Notes: generated from the letters alone by a model not told the origin. DNA of 64,000 nucleotides from Gymnothorax reevesii (GCA_029721435.1 CM056574.1:72955501-73019500), one strand, 5' to 3'. Shown: positions 51,701 through 63,642, counted from the first letter of the stretch. Numbers and translations are program-made.

Positions 51701-53000
51701 ATATCTTCACTTCAGAAGCTTATATTCACTTCCAAATGGCCATACAAGCACATTGGACCAAACGATACCATATATGCATTGCACTGTGATCTGAAGCTGC
51801 TGCCAGGCCGGAAACACACTCAGATTCACGTTCTGAGCTTAAAACCTCAAAGAAGCATGTTTTCATGAAAGTGCGTATCGCCACAGTTTCAGCGCTCTTG
51901 CTCGCTTTCTTACAGAGATAAACGCATATTCACTCCAATTCAGTCATATTGTCACAATTCACTCAAGTTTGTCACTTTCCCACTAAGTTACACACAGAAA
52001 GGACATTTTTGACAAGAAAAAACTAAAAAAAAGAAAGTTTTTGAAAAAGTGCATATCTTCACTTCAGAAGCTTCTATTCACTTCCAATTGGCCATACAAG
52101 CACATTGGAACAAACGATACAATATATGCATTGCACTGTGATCTGAAGCTGTTGCCAGGCCAGAAACAAGCTCAGATTCACGTTCTGGGCTTAAAACCTC
52201 AAAGAAGCATGTTTTCATGAAAGTGCGTATCGCCACAGTTTCTGCGCTCTAGCTCGCTTTCTTACAGAGATAAACGCATATTCACTCCAATTCAGTCATA
52301 TTGTCACAATTCACTCAAGTTTGTCACTTTCCCACTAAGTTACACACAGAAAGGACATTTTTGACAAGAAAAAACTAAAAAAAAGAAAGTTTTTGAAAAA
52401 GTGCATATCTTCACTTCAGAAGCTTATATTCACTTAAAATTGGCCATACAAGCACATTTGACCAATCGATACAATATATGCAATGCACTGTGTTCTGAAG
52501 CTGTTCCCAGGCCAGAAACACGCTCAGATTCACGTTCTGAGCTTAAAACCTCAAAGAAGCATGTTTTCATGAACGTGCGTATAGCCACAGTTTCAGCGCT
52601 CTAGCGCGCTTCCTTCCAGAGATAAACGCATATTCACTCCAATTCAGTCATATTGTCACAATTCACTCAAGTTTGTCACTTTCCCACTGGGTTACACCCA
52701 GAAAGGACATTTTTGACAAGCAAAATTAAAAAAAAAGAAAGTTTTTGAAAAAGTGCATATCTTCACTTCAGAAGCTTCTATTCACTTCCAATTGGCCATA
52801 CAAGCACATTGGACCAATCGATACCATATAAGCATTGCACTGTGATCTGAAGCTGTTCCCAGGCCAGAAACACGCTCAGATTCACGTTCTGAGCTTAAAA
52901 CCTCAAAGAAGCGTGTTTCCATGAAAGTGCGTATAGCCACAGTTTCAGCGCTCGAGCGCGCTTCCTTACAGAGATAAACGCATATTCACTCCAATTCAGT
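48784..53000 (+). repeat. Super-block B, copy 3 (12 monomers)
   Basis: Order A I J E2 F2 G A B C D2 H3 F2 with starts 48784, 49135, 49486, 49837, 50189, 50541, 50891, 51242, 51593, 51945, 52297 and 52649. It follows copy 2 until F2, but then passes to G instead of H2. gcgaatagcc and the aaaatttaaa A-tract variant of the second A are shared with copy 2. Confidence 0.94.
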
Positions 53001-55460
53001 CATATTGTCACAATTCACTCAAGTTTGTCACTTTCCCACTGGGTTACACACAGAATGGACATTTTTGACAAGCAAAATTAAAAAAAAAGAAAGTTTTTGA
53101 AAAGTACATATCTTCACTTCAGAAGCTTATATTCACTTAAAATTGGCCATAAAAGCCATTGGACCAAACGATACCATATACGCATTGCATTGTGATCTGA
53201 AGCTGTTGCCAGGCCAGAAACACGCTCAGATTCACGTACTGAGCTTAAAACCTCAAAGAAGCGTGTTTCCATGAAAGTGCGTATAGCCACAGTTTCAGCG
53301 CTCTAGCTCGCTTTCTTACAGAGATAAACGCATATTCACTCCAATTCAGTCATATTGTCACAATTCACTCAAGTTTGTCACTTTCCCACTGGGTTACACA
53401 CAGAATGGACATTTTTGACAAGCAAAATTAAAAAAAAAGAAAGTTTTTGAAAAGTACATATCTTCACTTCAGAAGCTTATATTCACTTAAAATTGGCCAT
53501 ACAAGCACATTGGACCAATCGATACAACATATGCAATGCACTGTGATCTGAAGCTGTTCCCTGGCCAGAAGCACGCACAGTTTCACATTCTGACCTTAAA
53601 ACCTCAAGGAAGCGTGTTTTCATGAAAGCACGTATAGCCACAGTTTCAGCGCTCTAGCGCGCTTCCTTACAGAGATAAACGCATAATCACTCGAATTCAG
53701 TCATATAGTCACAATTCACTGAAGTTGTTCACTTTCCCACTGAGTAACACACAGAATGGACATTTCTGACAAGCAAATCTAAAAAAAAGAAAGTTTTTGA
53801 AAAAGTGCATATCTTCACTTCAGAAGCTTATATTCACTTCCAAATGGCCATACAAGCACATTGGACCAATCGAAACAATATATGCAATGCACTGTGATCT
53901 GAAGCTGTTCCCAGGCCAGAAACACGCTCAGATTCACGTTCTGAGCTTAAAACCTCAAAGAAGCATGTTTTCATGAAAGTGCGTATAGCCACAGTTTCAG
54001 CGCTCTAGCTCGCTTTCTTACAGAGATAAACGCATATTCACTCCAATTCAGTCATATTGTCACAATTCACTCAAGTTTGTCACTTTCCCACTAAGTTACA
54101 CACAGAAAGGACATTTTTGACAAGAAAAAACTAAAAAAAAGAAAGTTTTTGAAAAAGTGCATATCTTCACTTCAGAAGCTTCTATTCACTTCCAAATGGC
54201 CATACAAGCACATTGGACCAAACGATACCATATATGCATTGCACTGTGATCTGAAGCTGCTGCCAGGCCGGAAACACACTCAGATTCACGTTCTGAGCTT
54301 AAAACCTCAAAGAAGCATGTTTTCATGAAAGTGCGTATCGCCACAGTTTCAGCGCTCTTGCTCGCTTTCTTACAGAGATAAACGCATATTCACTCCAATT
54401 CAGTCATATTGTCACAATTCACTCAAGTTTGTCACTTTCCCACTAAGTTACACACAGAAAGGACATTTTTGACAAGAAAAAACTAAAAAAAAGAAAGTTT
54501 TTGAAAAAGTGCATATCTTCACTTCAGAAGCTTCTATTCACTTCCAATTGGCCATACAAGCACATTGGAACAAACGATACAATATATGCATTGCACTGTG
54601 ATCTGAAGCTGTTGCCAGGCCAGAAACAAGCTCAGATTCACGTTCTGGGCTTAAAACCTCAAAGAAGCATGTTTTCATGAAAGTGCGTATCGCCACAGTT
54701 TCTGCGCTCTAGCTCGCTTTCTTACAGAGATAAACGCATATTCACTCCAATTCAGTCATATTGTCACAATTCACTCAAGTTTGTCACTTTCCCACTAAGT
54801 TACACACAGAAAGGACATTTTTGACAAGAAAAAACTAAAAAAAAGAAAGTTTTTGAAAAAGTGCATATCTTCACTTCAGAAGCTTATATTCACTTAAAAT
54901 TGGCCATACAAGCACATTTGACCAATCGATACAATATATGCAATGCACTGTGTTCTGAAGCTGTTCCCAGGCCAGAACCACGCTCAGATTCACGTTCTGA
55001 GCTTAAAACCTCAAAGAAGCATGTTTTCATGAACGTGCGTATAGCCACAGTTTCAGCGCTCTAGCGCGCTTCCTTCCAGAGATAAACGCATATTCACTCC
55101 AATTCAGTCATATTGTCACAATTCACTCAAGTTTGTCACTTTCCCACTGGGTTACACCCAGAAAGGACATTTTTGACAAGCAAAATTAAAAAAAAAGAAA
55201 GTTTTTGAAAAAGTGCATATCTTCACTTCAGAAGCTTCTATTCACTTCCAATTGGCCATACAAGCACATTGGACCAATCGATACCATATAAGCATTGCAC
55301 TGTGATCTGAAGCTGTTCCCAGGCCAGAAACACGCTCAGATTCACGTTCTGAGCTTAAAACCTCAAAGAAGCGTGTTTCCATGAAAGTGCGTATAGCCAC
55401 AGTTTCAGCGCTCGAGCGCGCTTCCTTACAGAGATAAACGCATATTCACTCCAATTCAGT
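53001..55460 (+). repeat. Seven-monomer unit G A B C D2 H3 F2 (2,460 bp)
   Basis: Starts: 53001, 53351, 53702, 54053, 54405, 54757 and 55109. It repeats 50541-53000 in the same order at a 2,460-bp shift. Private changes: gctgttgcc in G, a gataaacgcataatcactcg tail in A, cgaaacaat in B, cttctattc in C and agaaccacgc in H3. HOR size is again seven although the members differ from HOR-1. Confidence 0.92.
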
Positions 55461-58400
55461 CATATTGTCACAATTCACTCAAGTTTGTCACTTTCCCACT
55501 GGGTTACACACAGAATGGACATTTTTGACAAGCAAAATTAAAAAAAAAGAAAGTTTTTGAAAAGTACATATCTTCACTTCAGAAGCTTATATTCACTTAA
55601 AATTGGCCATAAAAGCCATTGGACCAAACGATACCATATACGCATTGCATTGTGATCTGAAGCTGTTCCCAGGCCAGAAACACGCTCAGATTCACGTACT
55701 GAGCTTAAAACCTCAAAGAAGCGTGTTTCCATGAAAGTGCGTATAGCCACAGTTTCAGCGCTCTAGCTCGCTTTCTTACAGAGATAAACGCATATTCACT
55801 CCAATTCAGTCATATTGTCACAATTCACTCAAGTTTGTCACTTTCCCACTGGGTTACACACAGAATGGACATTTTTGACAAGCAAAATTAAAAAAAAAGA
55901 AAGTTTTTGAAAAGTACATATCTTCACTTCAGAAGCTTATATTCACTTAAAATTGGCCATACAAGCACATTGGACCAATCGATACAACATATGCAATGCA
56001 CTGTGATCTGAAGCTGTTCCCTGGCCAGAAGCACGCACAGTTTCACATTCTGACCTTAAAACCTCAAGGAAGCGTGTTTTCATGAAAGCACGTATAGCCA
56101 CAGTTTCAGCGCTCTAGCGCGCTTCCTTACAGAGATACGAGCATATTCACTCGAATTCAGTAATATAGTCACAATTCACTGAAGTTGTTCACTTTCCCAC
56201 TGAGTAACACACAGAATGGACATTTCTGACAAGCAAATCTAAAAAAAAGAAAGTTTTTGAAAAAGTGCATATCTTCACTTCAGAAGCTTATATTCACTTC
56301 CAAATGGCCATACAAGCACATTGGACCAATCGATACAATATATGCAATGCACTGTGATCTGAAGCTGTTCCCAGGCCAGAAACACGCTCAGATTCACGTT
56401 CTGAGCTTAAAACCTCAAAGAAGCATGTTTTCATGAAAGTGCGTATAGCCACAGTTTCAGCGCTCTAGCTCGCTCTCTTACAGAGATAAACGCATATTCA
56501 CTCCAATTCAGTCATATTGTCACAATTCACTCAAGTTTGTCACTTTCCCACTAAGTTACACACAGAAAGGACATTTTTGACAAGAAAAAACTAAAAAAAA
56601 GAAAGTTTTTGAAAAAGTGCATATCTTCACTTCAGAAGCTTCTATTCACTTCCAATTGGCCATACAAGCACATTGGAACAAACGATACAATATATGCATT
56701 GCACTGTGATCTGAAGCTGTTGCCAGGCCAGAAACAAGCTCGAATTCACGTTCTGGGCTTAAAACCTCAAAGAAGCATGTTTTCATGAAAGTGCGTATCG
56801 CCACAGTTTCTGCACTCTAGCTCGCTTTCTTACAGAGATAAACGCATATTCACTCCAATTCAGTCATATTGTCACAATTCACTCAAGTTTGTCACTTTCC
56901 CACTAAGTTACACACAGAAAGGACATTTTTGACAAGAAAAAACTAAAAAAAAGAAAGTTTTTGAAAAAGTGCATATCTTCACTTCAGAAGCTTATATTCA
57001 CTTAAAATTGGCCATACAAGCACATTTGACCAATCGATACAATATATGCAATGCACTGTGTTCTGAAGCTGTTCCCAGGCCAGAAACACGCTCAGATTCA
57101 CGTTCTGAGCTTAAAACCTCAAAGAAGCATGTTTTCATGAAAGTGCTGATAGCCACAGTTTCAGCGCTCTAGCTCGCTTTCTTACAGAGATAAACGCATA
57201 TTCACTCCAATTCAGTCATATTGTCACAATTCACTCAAGTTTGTCACTTTCTCACTAAGTTACACACAGAAAGGACATTTTGGAGAAGCAAAACTAAAAA
57301 AAAGAAAGTTTTTGAAAAGTACATATCTTCACTTCAGAAGCTTATATTCACTTAAAATTGGCCATAAAAGCCATTGGACCAAACGATACCATATACGCAT
57401 TGCATTTTGATCTGAAGCTGTTCCCAGGCCAGAAACACGCTCAGATTCACGTTCTGAGCTTAAAACCTCAAAGAAGCGTTTTTCCATTAAAGTGCGTATA
57501 GCCACAGTTTCAGCGCTTTAGCTCGCTTTCTTACAGAGATAAACACATATTCACTCCAATTCAGTCATATTGTCACAATTCACTCAAGTTTGTCACTTTC
57601 CCACTGGGTTACACACAGAATGGACATTTTTGACAAGCAAAATTAAAAAAAAAGAAAGTTTTTGAAAAGTACATATCTTCACTTCAGAAGCTTATATTCA
57701 CTTAAAATTGGCCATACAAGCACATTGGACCAATCGATACAACATATGCAATGCACTGTGATCTGAAGCTGTTCCCTGGCCAGAAGCACGCACAGTTTCA
57801 CATTCTGACCTTAAAACCTCAAGGAAGCGTGTTTTCATGAAAGCACGTATAGCCACAGTTTCAGCGCTCTAGCGCGCTTCCTTACAGAGATAAACGCATA
57901 TTCACTCGAATTCAGTCATATTGTCACAATTCACTCAAGTTTGTCACTTTCCCACTGGGTTACACACAGAAAGGACATTTTTGACAAGCAAAACAAAAAA
58001 AAGAAAGTTTTTGAAAAAGTGCATATCTTCACTTCAGAAGCTTATATTCACTTCCAAATGGCCATACAAGCACATTGGACCAATCGATACCATATAAGCA
58101 TTGCACTGTGATCTGAAGCTGTTCCCAGGCTAGAAACACGCTCAGATTCACGTTCTGAGCTTAAAACCTCAAAGAAGCGTGTTTCCATGAACGTGCGTAT
58201 AGCCACAGTTTCAGCGCTCTAGCGCGCTTCCTTACAGAGATACGAGCATATTCACTCCAATTCAGTAATATAGTCACAATTCACTGAAGTTGTTCACTTT
58301 CCCACTGAATAACACACAGAATGGACATTTCTGACAAGCAAATCTAAAAAAAAGAAAGTTTTTGAAAAAGTGCATATCTTCACTTCAGAAGCTTCTATTC

Positions 58401-58967
58401 ACTTCCAATTGGCCATTCAAGCACATTGGAACAAACGATACAATATATGCATTGCACTGTGATCTGAAGCTGTTGCCAGGCCAGAAACACGCTCAGATTC
58501 ACGTTCTGAGCTTAAAACCTCAAAGAAGCATGTTTTCATGAAAGTGTGTATCGCCACAGTTTCAGCACTCTAGCTCGCTTTCTTACAGAGATAAACGCAT
58601 ATTCACTCCAATTCAGTCATATTGTCACAATTCACTCAAGTTTGTCACTTTCCCACTAAGTTACACACAGAAAGGACATTTTTGACAAGCAAAATAAAAA
58701 AAAAAGAAAGTTTTTGAAAAGTACATATCTTCACTTCAGAAGCTTATATTCACTTAAAATTGGTCATAAAAGCCATTGGACCAAACGATACCATATACGC
58801 ATTGCATTGTGATCTGAAGCTGTTCCCAGGCCAGAAACACGCTCAGATTCACGTACTGAGCTTAAAACCTCAAAGAAGCGTGTTTCCATGAAAGTGCGTA
58901 TAGCCACAGTTTCAGCGCTCTAGCTCGCTTTCTTACAGAGATAAACGCATATTCACTCCAATTCAGT
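55461..58967 (+). repeat. Mixed block: G A B D2 H G2 A I J G
   Basis: Starts: 55461, 55811, 56162, 56513, 56865, 57217, 57566, 57917, 58267 and 58618. C is missing between B and D2. The G2 copy is unusually diverged (ttttggagaagc, cattttgatc, gcgtttttccattaaag, gcgctttag). The last monomer has a cactaagttac head with a G body, so J leads directly to a G-like monomer. Confidence 0.88.
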
Positions 58968-60374
58968 CATATTGTCACAATTCACTCAAGTTTGTCACTT
59001 TCCCACTGGGTTACACACAGAATGGACATTTTTGACAAGCAAAATTAAAAAAAAGAAAGTTTTTGAAAAGTACATATCTTCACTTCAGAAGCTTATATTC
59101 ACTTAAAATTGGCCATACAAGCACATTGGACCAATCGATACAAACATATGCAATGCACTGTGATCTGAAGCTGTTCCCTGGCCAGAAGCACACACAGTTT
59201 CACATTCTGACCTTAAAACCTCAAGGAAGCGTGTTTTCATGAAAGCACGTATAGCCACAGTTTCAGCGCTCTAGCGCGCTTCCTTACAGAGATAGGAGCA
59301 TATTCACTCGAATTCAGTAATATAGTCACAATTCACTGAAGTTGTTCACTTTCCCACTGAGTAACACACAGAATGGACATTTCTGACAAGCAAATCTAAA
59401 AAAAAGAAAGTTTTTGAAAAAGTGCATATCTTCACTTCAGAAGCTTATATTCACTTCCAAAATTGGCCATACAAGCACATTGGACCAATCGATACAATAT
59501 ATGCAATGCACTGTGATCTGAAGCTGTACCCAGGCTAGAAACACGCTCAGATTCACGTTCTGAGCTTAAAACCTCAAAGAAGCGTGTTTCCATGAACGTG
59601 CGGATAGCCACAGTTTCAGCGCTCTAGCGCGCTTCCTTACAGAGATACGAGCATATTCACTCCAATTCAGTAATATAGTCACAATTCACTGAAGTTGTTC
59701 ACTTTCCCACTGAGTAACACACAGAATGGACATTTCTGACAAGCAAATCTAAAAAAAAGAAAGTTTTTGAAAAAGTGCATATCTTCACTTCAGAAGCTTA
59801 TATTCACTTCCAAATGGCCATACAAGCACATTGGACCAATCGATACAATATATGCAATGCACTGTGATCTGAAGCTGTACCCAGGCTAGAAACACGCTCA
59901 GATTCACGTTCTGAGCTTAAAACCTCAAAGAAGCGTGTTTCCATGAAAGTGCGTAAAGCCACAGTTTCAGCGCTCTAGTGCGCTTCCTTACAGAGATACG
60001 AGCATATTCACTCCAATTCAGTAATATAGTCACAATTCACTGAAGTTGTTCACTTTCCCACTGAGTAACACACAGAATGGACATTTCTGACAAGCAAAAC
60101 TAAAAAAAAGAAAGTTTTTGAAAAGTACATATCTTCACTTCAGAAGCTTATATTCACTTCCAAAATTGGCCATACAAGCACATTGGACCAATCGATACAA
60201 TATATGCAATGCACTGTGATCTGAAGCTGTTCCCTGGCCAGAAGCACACACAGTTTCACATTCTGAGCTTAAAACCTCAAAGAAGCGTGTTTTAATGAAA
60301 GCACGAATAGCCACAGTTTCAGCGCTCTAGCGCGCTTCCTTACAGAGATAAACGCATAATCACTCGAATTTAGT
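58968..60374 (+). repeat. Mosaic monomers A, B/I, B/I, B/E
   Basis: Starts: 58968 (A with an extra base in caaacatatg and gcacacacag), 59319, 59672 and 60023. The two B/I monomers have a B head and an I right end (ccaggctag, gtttccatga) and form a tandem pair. Two monomers here carry cttccaaaattgg, a blend of the ccaaatgg and aaaattgg alleles. Confidence 0.85.
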
Positions 60375-63162
60375 CATATAGTCACAATTCACTCAAGTTT
60401 GTCACTTTCCCACTGGGTTACACACAGAAAGGACATTTTTGACAAGCAAAATTAAAAAAAAGAAAGTTTTTGAAAAAGTACATATCTTCACTTCAGAAGC
60501 TTATATTCACTTAAAATTGGCCATACAAGCACATTGGACAAATCGATACAATATATGCAATGCACTGTGATCTGAAGCTGTTCCCAGGCCAGAAACACGC
60601 TCAGATTCACGTTCTGAGCTTAGAACCTCAAAGAAGCATGTTTTCATGAAAGTGCGTATAGCCACAGTTTCAGCGCTCTCGCTCGCTTTCTTACAGAGAT
60701 AAACGCATATTCACTCCAATTCAGTCATATTGTCACAATTCACTCAAGTTTGTCACTTTCCCACTAAGTTACACACAGAAAGGACATTTTTGACAAGAAA
60801 AAACTAAAAAAAAGAAAGTTTTTGAAAAAGTGCATATCTTCACTTCAGAAGCTTCTATTCACTTCCAATTGGCCATACAAGCACATTGGAACAAACGATA
60901 CCATATATGCATTGCACTGTGATCTGAAGCTGCTGCCAGGCCGGAAACACACTCAGATTCACGTTCTGAGCTTAAAACCTCAAAGAAGCATGTTTTCATG
61001 AAAGTGCGTATCGCCACAGTTTCAGCGCTCTTGCTCGCTTTCTTACAGAGATAAACGCATATTCACTCCAATTCAGTCATATTGTCACAATTCACTCAAG
61101 TTTGTCACTTTCCCACTAAGTTACACACAGAAAGGACATTTTTGACAAGAAAAAACTAAAAAAAAGAAAGTTTTTGAAAAAGTGCATATCTTCACTTCAG
61201 AAGCTTATATTCACTTCCAAATGGCCATACAAGCACATTGGACCAAACGATACCATATATGCATTGCACTGTGATCTGAAGCTGCTGCCAGGCCGGAAAC
61301 ACACTCAGATTCACGTTCTGAGCTTAAAACCTCAAAGAAGCATGTTTTCATGAAAGTGCGTATCGCCACAGTTTCAGCGCTCTTGCTCGCTTTCTTACAG
61401 AGATAAACGCATATTCACTCCAATTCAGTCATATTGTCACAATTCACTCAAGTTTGTCACTTTCCCTCTAAGTTACACACAGAAAGGACATTTTTGACAA
61501 GAAAAAACTAAAAAAAAGAAAGTTTTTGAAAAGTACATATCTTCACTTCAGAAGCTTATATTCACTTAAAATTGGCCATACAAGCACATTGGACCAATCG
61601 ATACAACATATGCAATGCACTGTGATCTGAAGCTGTTCCCTGGCCAGAAGCACGCACAGTTTCACATTCTGACCTTAAAACCTCAAGGAAGCGTGTTTTC
61701 ATGGAAGCACGTATAGCCACAGTTTCAGCGCTCTAGCGCGCTTCCTTACAGAGATAAACGCATATTCACTCGAATTCAGTCATATTGTCACAATTCACTC
61801 AAGTTTGTCACTTTCCCACTGGGTTACACACAGAAAGGACATTTTTGACAAGCAAAACTAAAAAAAGAAAGTTTTTGAAAAAGTGCATATCTTCACTTCA
61901 GAAGCTTATATTCACTTCCAAAATTGTCCATACCAGCACATTGGACCAATCGATACAATATATGCAATGCACTGTGATCTGAAGCTGTTCCCAGGCCAGA
62001 AACACGCTCAGATTCACGTTCTGAGCTTAAAACTTCAAAGAAGCGTGTTTCCATGAAAGTGCGTATAGCCACAGTTTCAGCGCTCTAGCGCGCTTCCTTA
62101 CAGAGATACGAGCATATTCACTCCAATTCAGTAATATAGTCACCATTCACTGAAGTTGTTCACTTTCCCACTGAGTAACACACAGAATGGAAATTTCTGA
62201 CAAGCAAAACTAAAAAAAAGAAAGTTTTTGAAAAGTACATATCTTCACTTCAGAAGCTTATATTCACTTCCAAAATTGGCCATACAAGCACATTGGACCA
62301 ATCGATACAATATATGCAATGCACTGTGATCTGAAGCTGTTCCCTGGCCAGAAGCACGCACAGTTTCACATTCTGAGCTTAAAACCTCAAAGAAGCGTGT
62401 TTTAATGAAAGCACGTATAGCCACAGTTTCAGCGCTCTAGCGCGCTTCCTTACAGAGATAAACGCATAATCACTCGAATTTAGTCATTTAGTCACAATTC
62501 ACTCAAGTTTGTCACTTTTCCACTGGGTTACACACACAAAGAACATTTTTGACAAGCAAAATTAAAAAAAAGAAAGTTTTTGAAAAAGTACATATCTTCA
62601 CTTCAGAAGCTTATATTCACTTAAAATTGGCCATACAAGCACATTGGACGAATCGATACAATATATGCAATGCACTGTGATCTGAAGCTGTTCCCAGGCC
62701 AGAAACACGCTCAGATTCACGTTCTGAGCTTAGAACCTCAAAGAAGCATGTTTTCATGAAAGTGCGTATAGCCACAGTTTCAGCGCTCTAGCTCGCTTTC
62801 TCACAGAGATAAACGCATATTCACTCCAATTCAGTCATATTGTCACAATTCACTCAAGTTTGTCACTTTCCCACTAAGTTACACACAGAAAGGACATTTT
62901 TGACAAGAAAAAACTAAAAAAAAGAAAGTTTTTGAAAAAGTGCATATCTTCACTTCAGAAGCTTCTATTCATTTCCAATTGGCCATACAAGCACATTGGA
63001 ACAAACGATACAATATATGCATTGCACTGTGATCTGAAGCTGTTGCCAGGCCAGAAACACGCTCAGATTCACGTTCTGAGCTTAAAACCTCAAAGAAGCA
63101 TGTTTTCATGAAAGTGCGTATCGCCACAGTTTCAGCGCTCTAGCTCGCTTTCTTCCAGAGAT
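60375..63162 (+). repeat. Right-end mosaic block with 2,110-bp period
   Basis: Starts: 60375 (K: F-like head, H/A-like middle, B right end with cttagaacctc), 60726 (D/C), 61078 (C), 61430 (C head on A body), 61781 (I-like, gtccataccagc), 62133 (B/E), 62485 (K) and 62836 (D, interrupted at 63162). B/E-K at 60023-60725 and 62133-62835 repeat at 2,110 bp (six monomers). Scattered private substitutions are denser than upstream. Confidence 0.85.
63155..63162 (+). repeat. Target-site duplication, left copy (ccagagat)
   Basis: The octamer ccagagat ends the satellite on the left of the inserted element and recurs at 63631-63638. The last two bases could also belong to the element's ATTCA run, so the duplication is 6-8 bp. 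Confidence 0.85.
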
Positions 63163-63185
63163 TCAATTCAATTCAATTCAATTTA
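63161..63185 (+). repeat. ATTCA pentamer run at element end
   Basis: Four perfect attca units (63161-63180) followed by a degenerate attta. On the minus strand this is the 3' terminus of the element; short tandem tails of this sort are typical of target-primed retroelements. The first two bases overlap the target duplication. Confidence 0.9.
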
Positions 63186-63630
63186 TTTTGTATGGCGCTT
63201 TTCACAGAGACTGTCACAAAGACGCTTTACAGTGAGAGTTTAAAGAAATAAAAAGGCAGTGCCCAGCCTATTCCCCACTACAGCAAATGAGGCAAAAAAC
63301 TCCCAGTAGGGAGAAAAATCCTCCAACAGTGGTGAGAAAAAACTCCCCAGTGGGAAGAAATCTCAGGAGGAACCCGGCCATAGTGGGGGAGCCCATCCTC
63401 CGCGGGCTTGCTAATTAAGAACAAAAAAGTAAAAAGGGAGTGAAACGACAGAAGAGTTCCATTTAAGTCCATCTAAACAGTGGCATCGGTAGCTTCAGAA
63501 ACTGGCAAGTCGAGGATGGTGCAGGACTGGACCAGGGCCGGACCGGATCGGACCAGGACAGCAGGACAGCAGCAGCCAGCGCTCATGGTGAGGGACAGGG
63601 CTCATATGGTCTAGGACCAGATATAAACGA
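63163..63630 (-). mobile_element. Dispersed non-autonomous element (teleost-type repeat)
   Basis: About 468 bp unlike the satellite in composition and sequence. From the left: an ATTCA pentamer run, a tttattttgtatggcgc block, cacaaagacgctttacag, three related aactccc.../gtggg blocks (63298-63360), ggaggaacccgg, gagcccatcctcc, then a GGAC-rich stretch. The plan resembles a repeat common in ray-finned fish genomes; I cannot name the family. Read on the minus strand, it ends in a TGAAT/TTGAA pentamer tail, as a short retroelement would. No terminal inverted repeats are visible, arguing against a simple cut-and-paste MITE. A 64-codon open frame on the minus strand (63278-63472) shows no known domain and is not called a gene. 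Confidence 0.8.
63523..63577 (+). repeat. GGAC/CAGCAG-rich stretch inside element
   Basis: Irregular repetition of ggac(c/t) followed by caggacagcaggacagcagcagcc-type units, the most GC-rich segment of the window. It belongs to the inserted element, not the satellite. No promoter or coding signal is evident. Confidence 0.7.
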
Positions 63631-63642
63631 CCAGAGATAAAC
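63615..63642 (+). repeat. 14-bp tandem pair at element/satellite junction
   Basis: gaccagatataaac (63615-63628) is followed at once by gaccagagataaac (63629-63642), with one mismatch. The second copy contains the right target duplication and satellite bases. Either the element end happens to resemble the target, or an extra short duplication was made at integration. Confidence 0.8.
63631..63638 (+). repeat. Target-site duplication, right copy (ccagagat)
   Basis: Matches 63155-63162. Removing the element and one copy leaves 62836-63162 (327 bp) joined to 63639-63663 (25 bp), exactly one 352-bp monomer. This confirms a clean insertion into a pre-existing satellite repeat. Confidence 0.88.

Larger units (their letters stand above)
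1..63162 (+). repeat. ~352-bp satellite array, main part
   Basis: About 180 head-to-tail monomers fill this interval without any unrelated sequence. Starts of the recurring motif catattgtca/aatatagtca fall at 1, 352, 703, 1055, 1407, 1759, 2111, 2461 and so on, every 349-352 bp. All copies have the same orientation. Each usually carries one HindIII site (aagctt), an A-tract block, a ggccatac stretch, a gctcaga/tctgagc dyad and an agcgct block near the end. The types differ at scattered diagnostic bases and are ordered into higher-order repeats. The length is close to two nucleosome repeats. A centromeric or pericentromeric location is inferred from architecture only. Confidence 0.98.

Noticed and set aside
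5026..61982. Many open frames of 63-70 codons on the + strand, nearly identical to each other
   Set aside because: They recur with the monomer, begin at the same gtgcat or attgtc context, and end at fixed stops. A 352-bp period is not a multiple of three, so frames cannot continue through the array. No domain, start context or codon bias supports coding.
1..63162. CRISPR array
   Set aside because: There are no short repeats with unique spacers and no cas genes. The repeating unit is 352 bp with no non-repeated spacer.
63278..63472. 64-codon open frame on the minus strand inside the inserted element
   Set aside because: Low-complexity translation of a non-autonomous repeat, with no recognisable transposase, reverse transcriptase or other domain.
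63163..63630. hAT-type MITE, suggested by the 8-bp target duplication
   Set aside because: No terminal inverted repeats can be seen and one end is a pentamer run. The duplication length alone is not enough.
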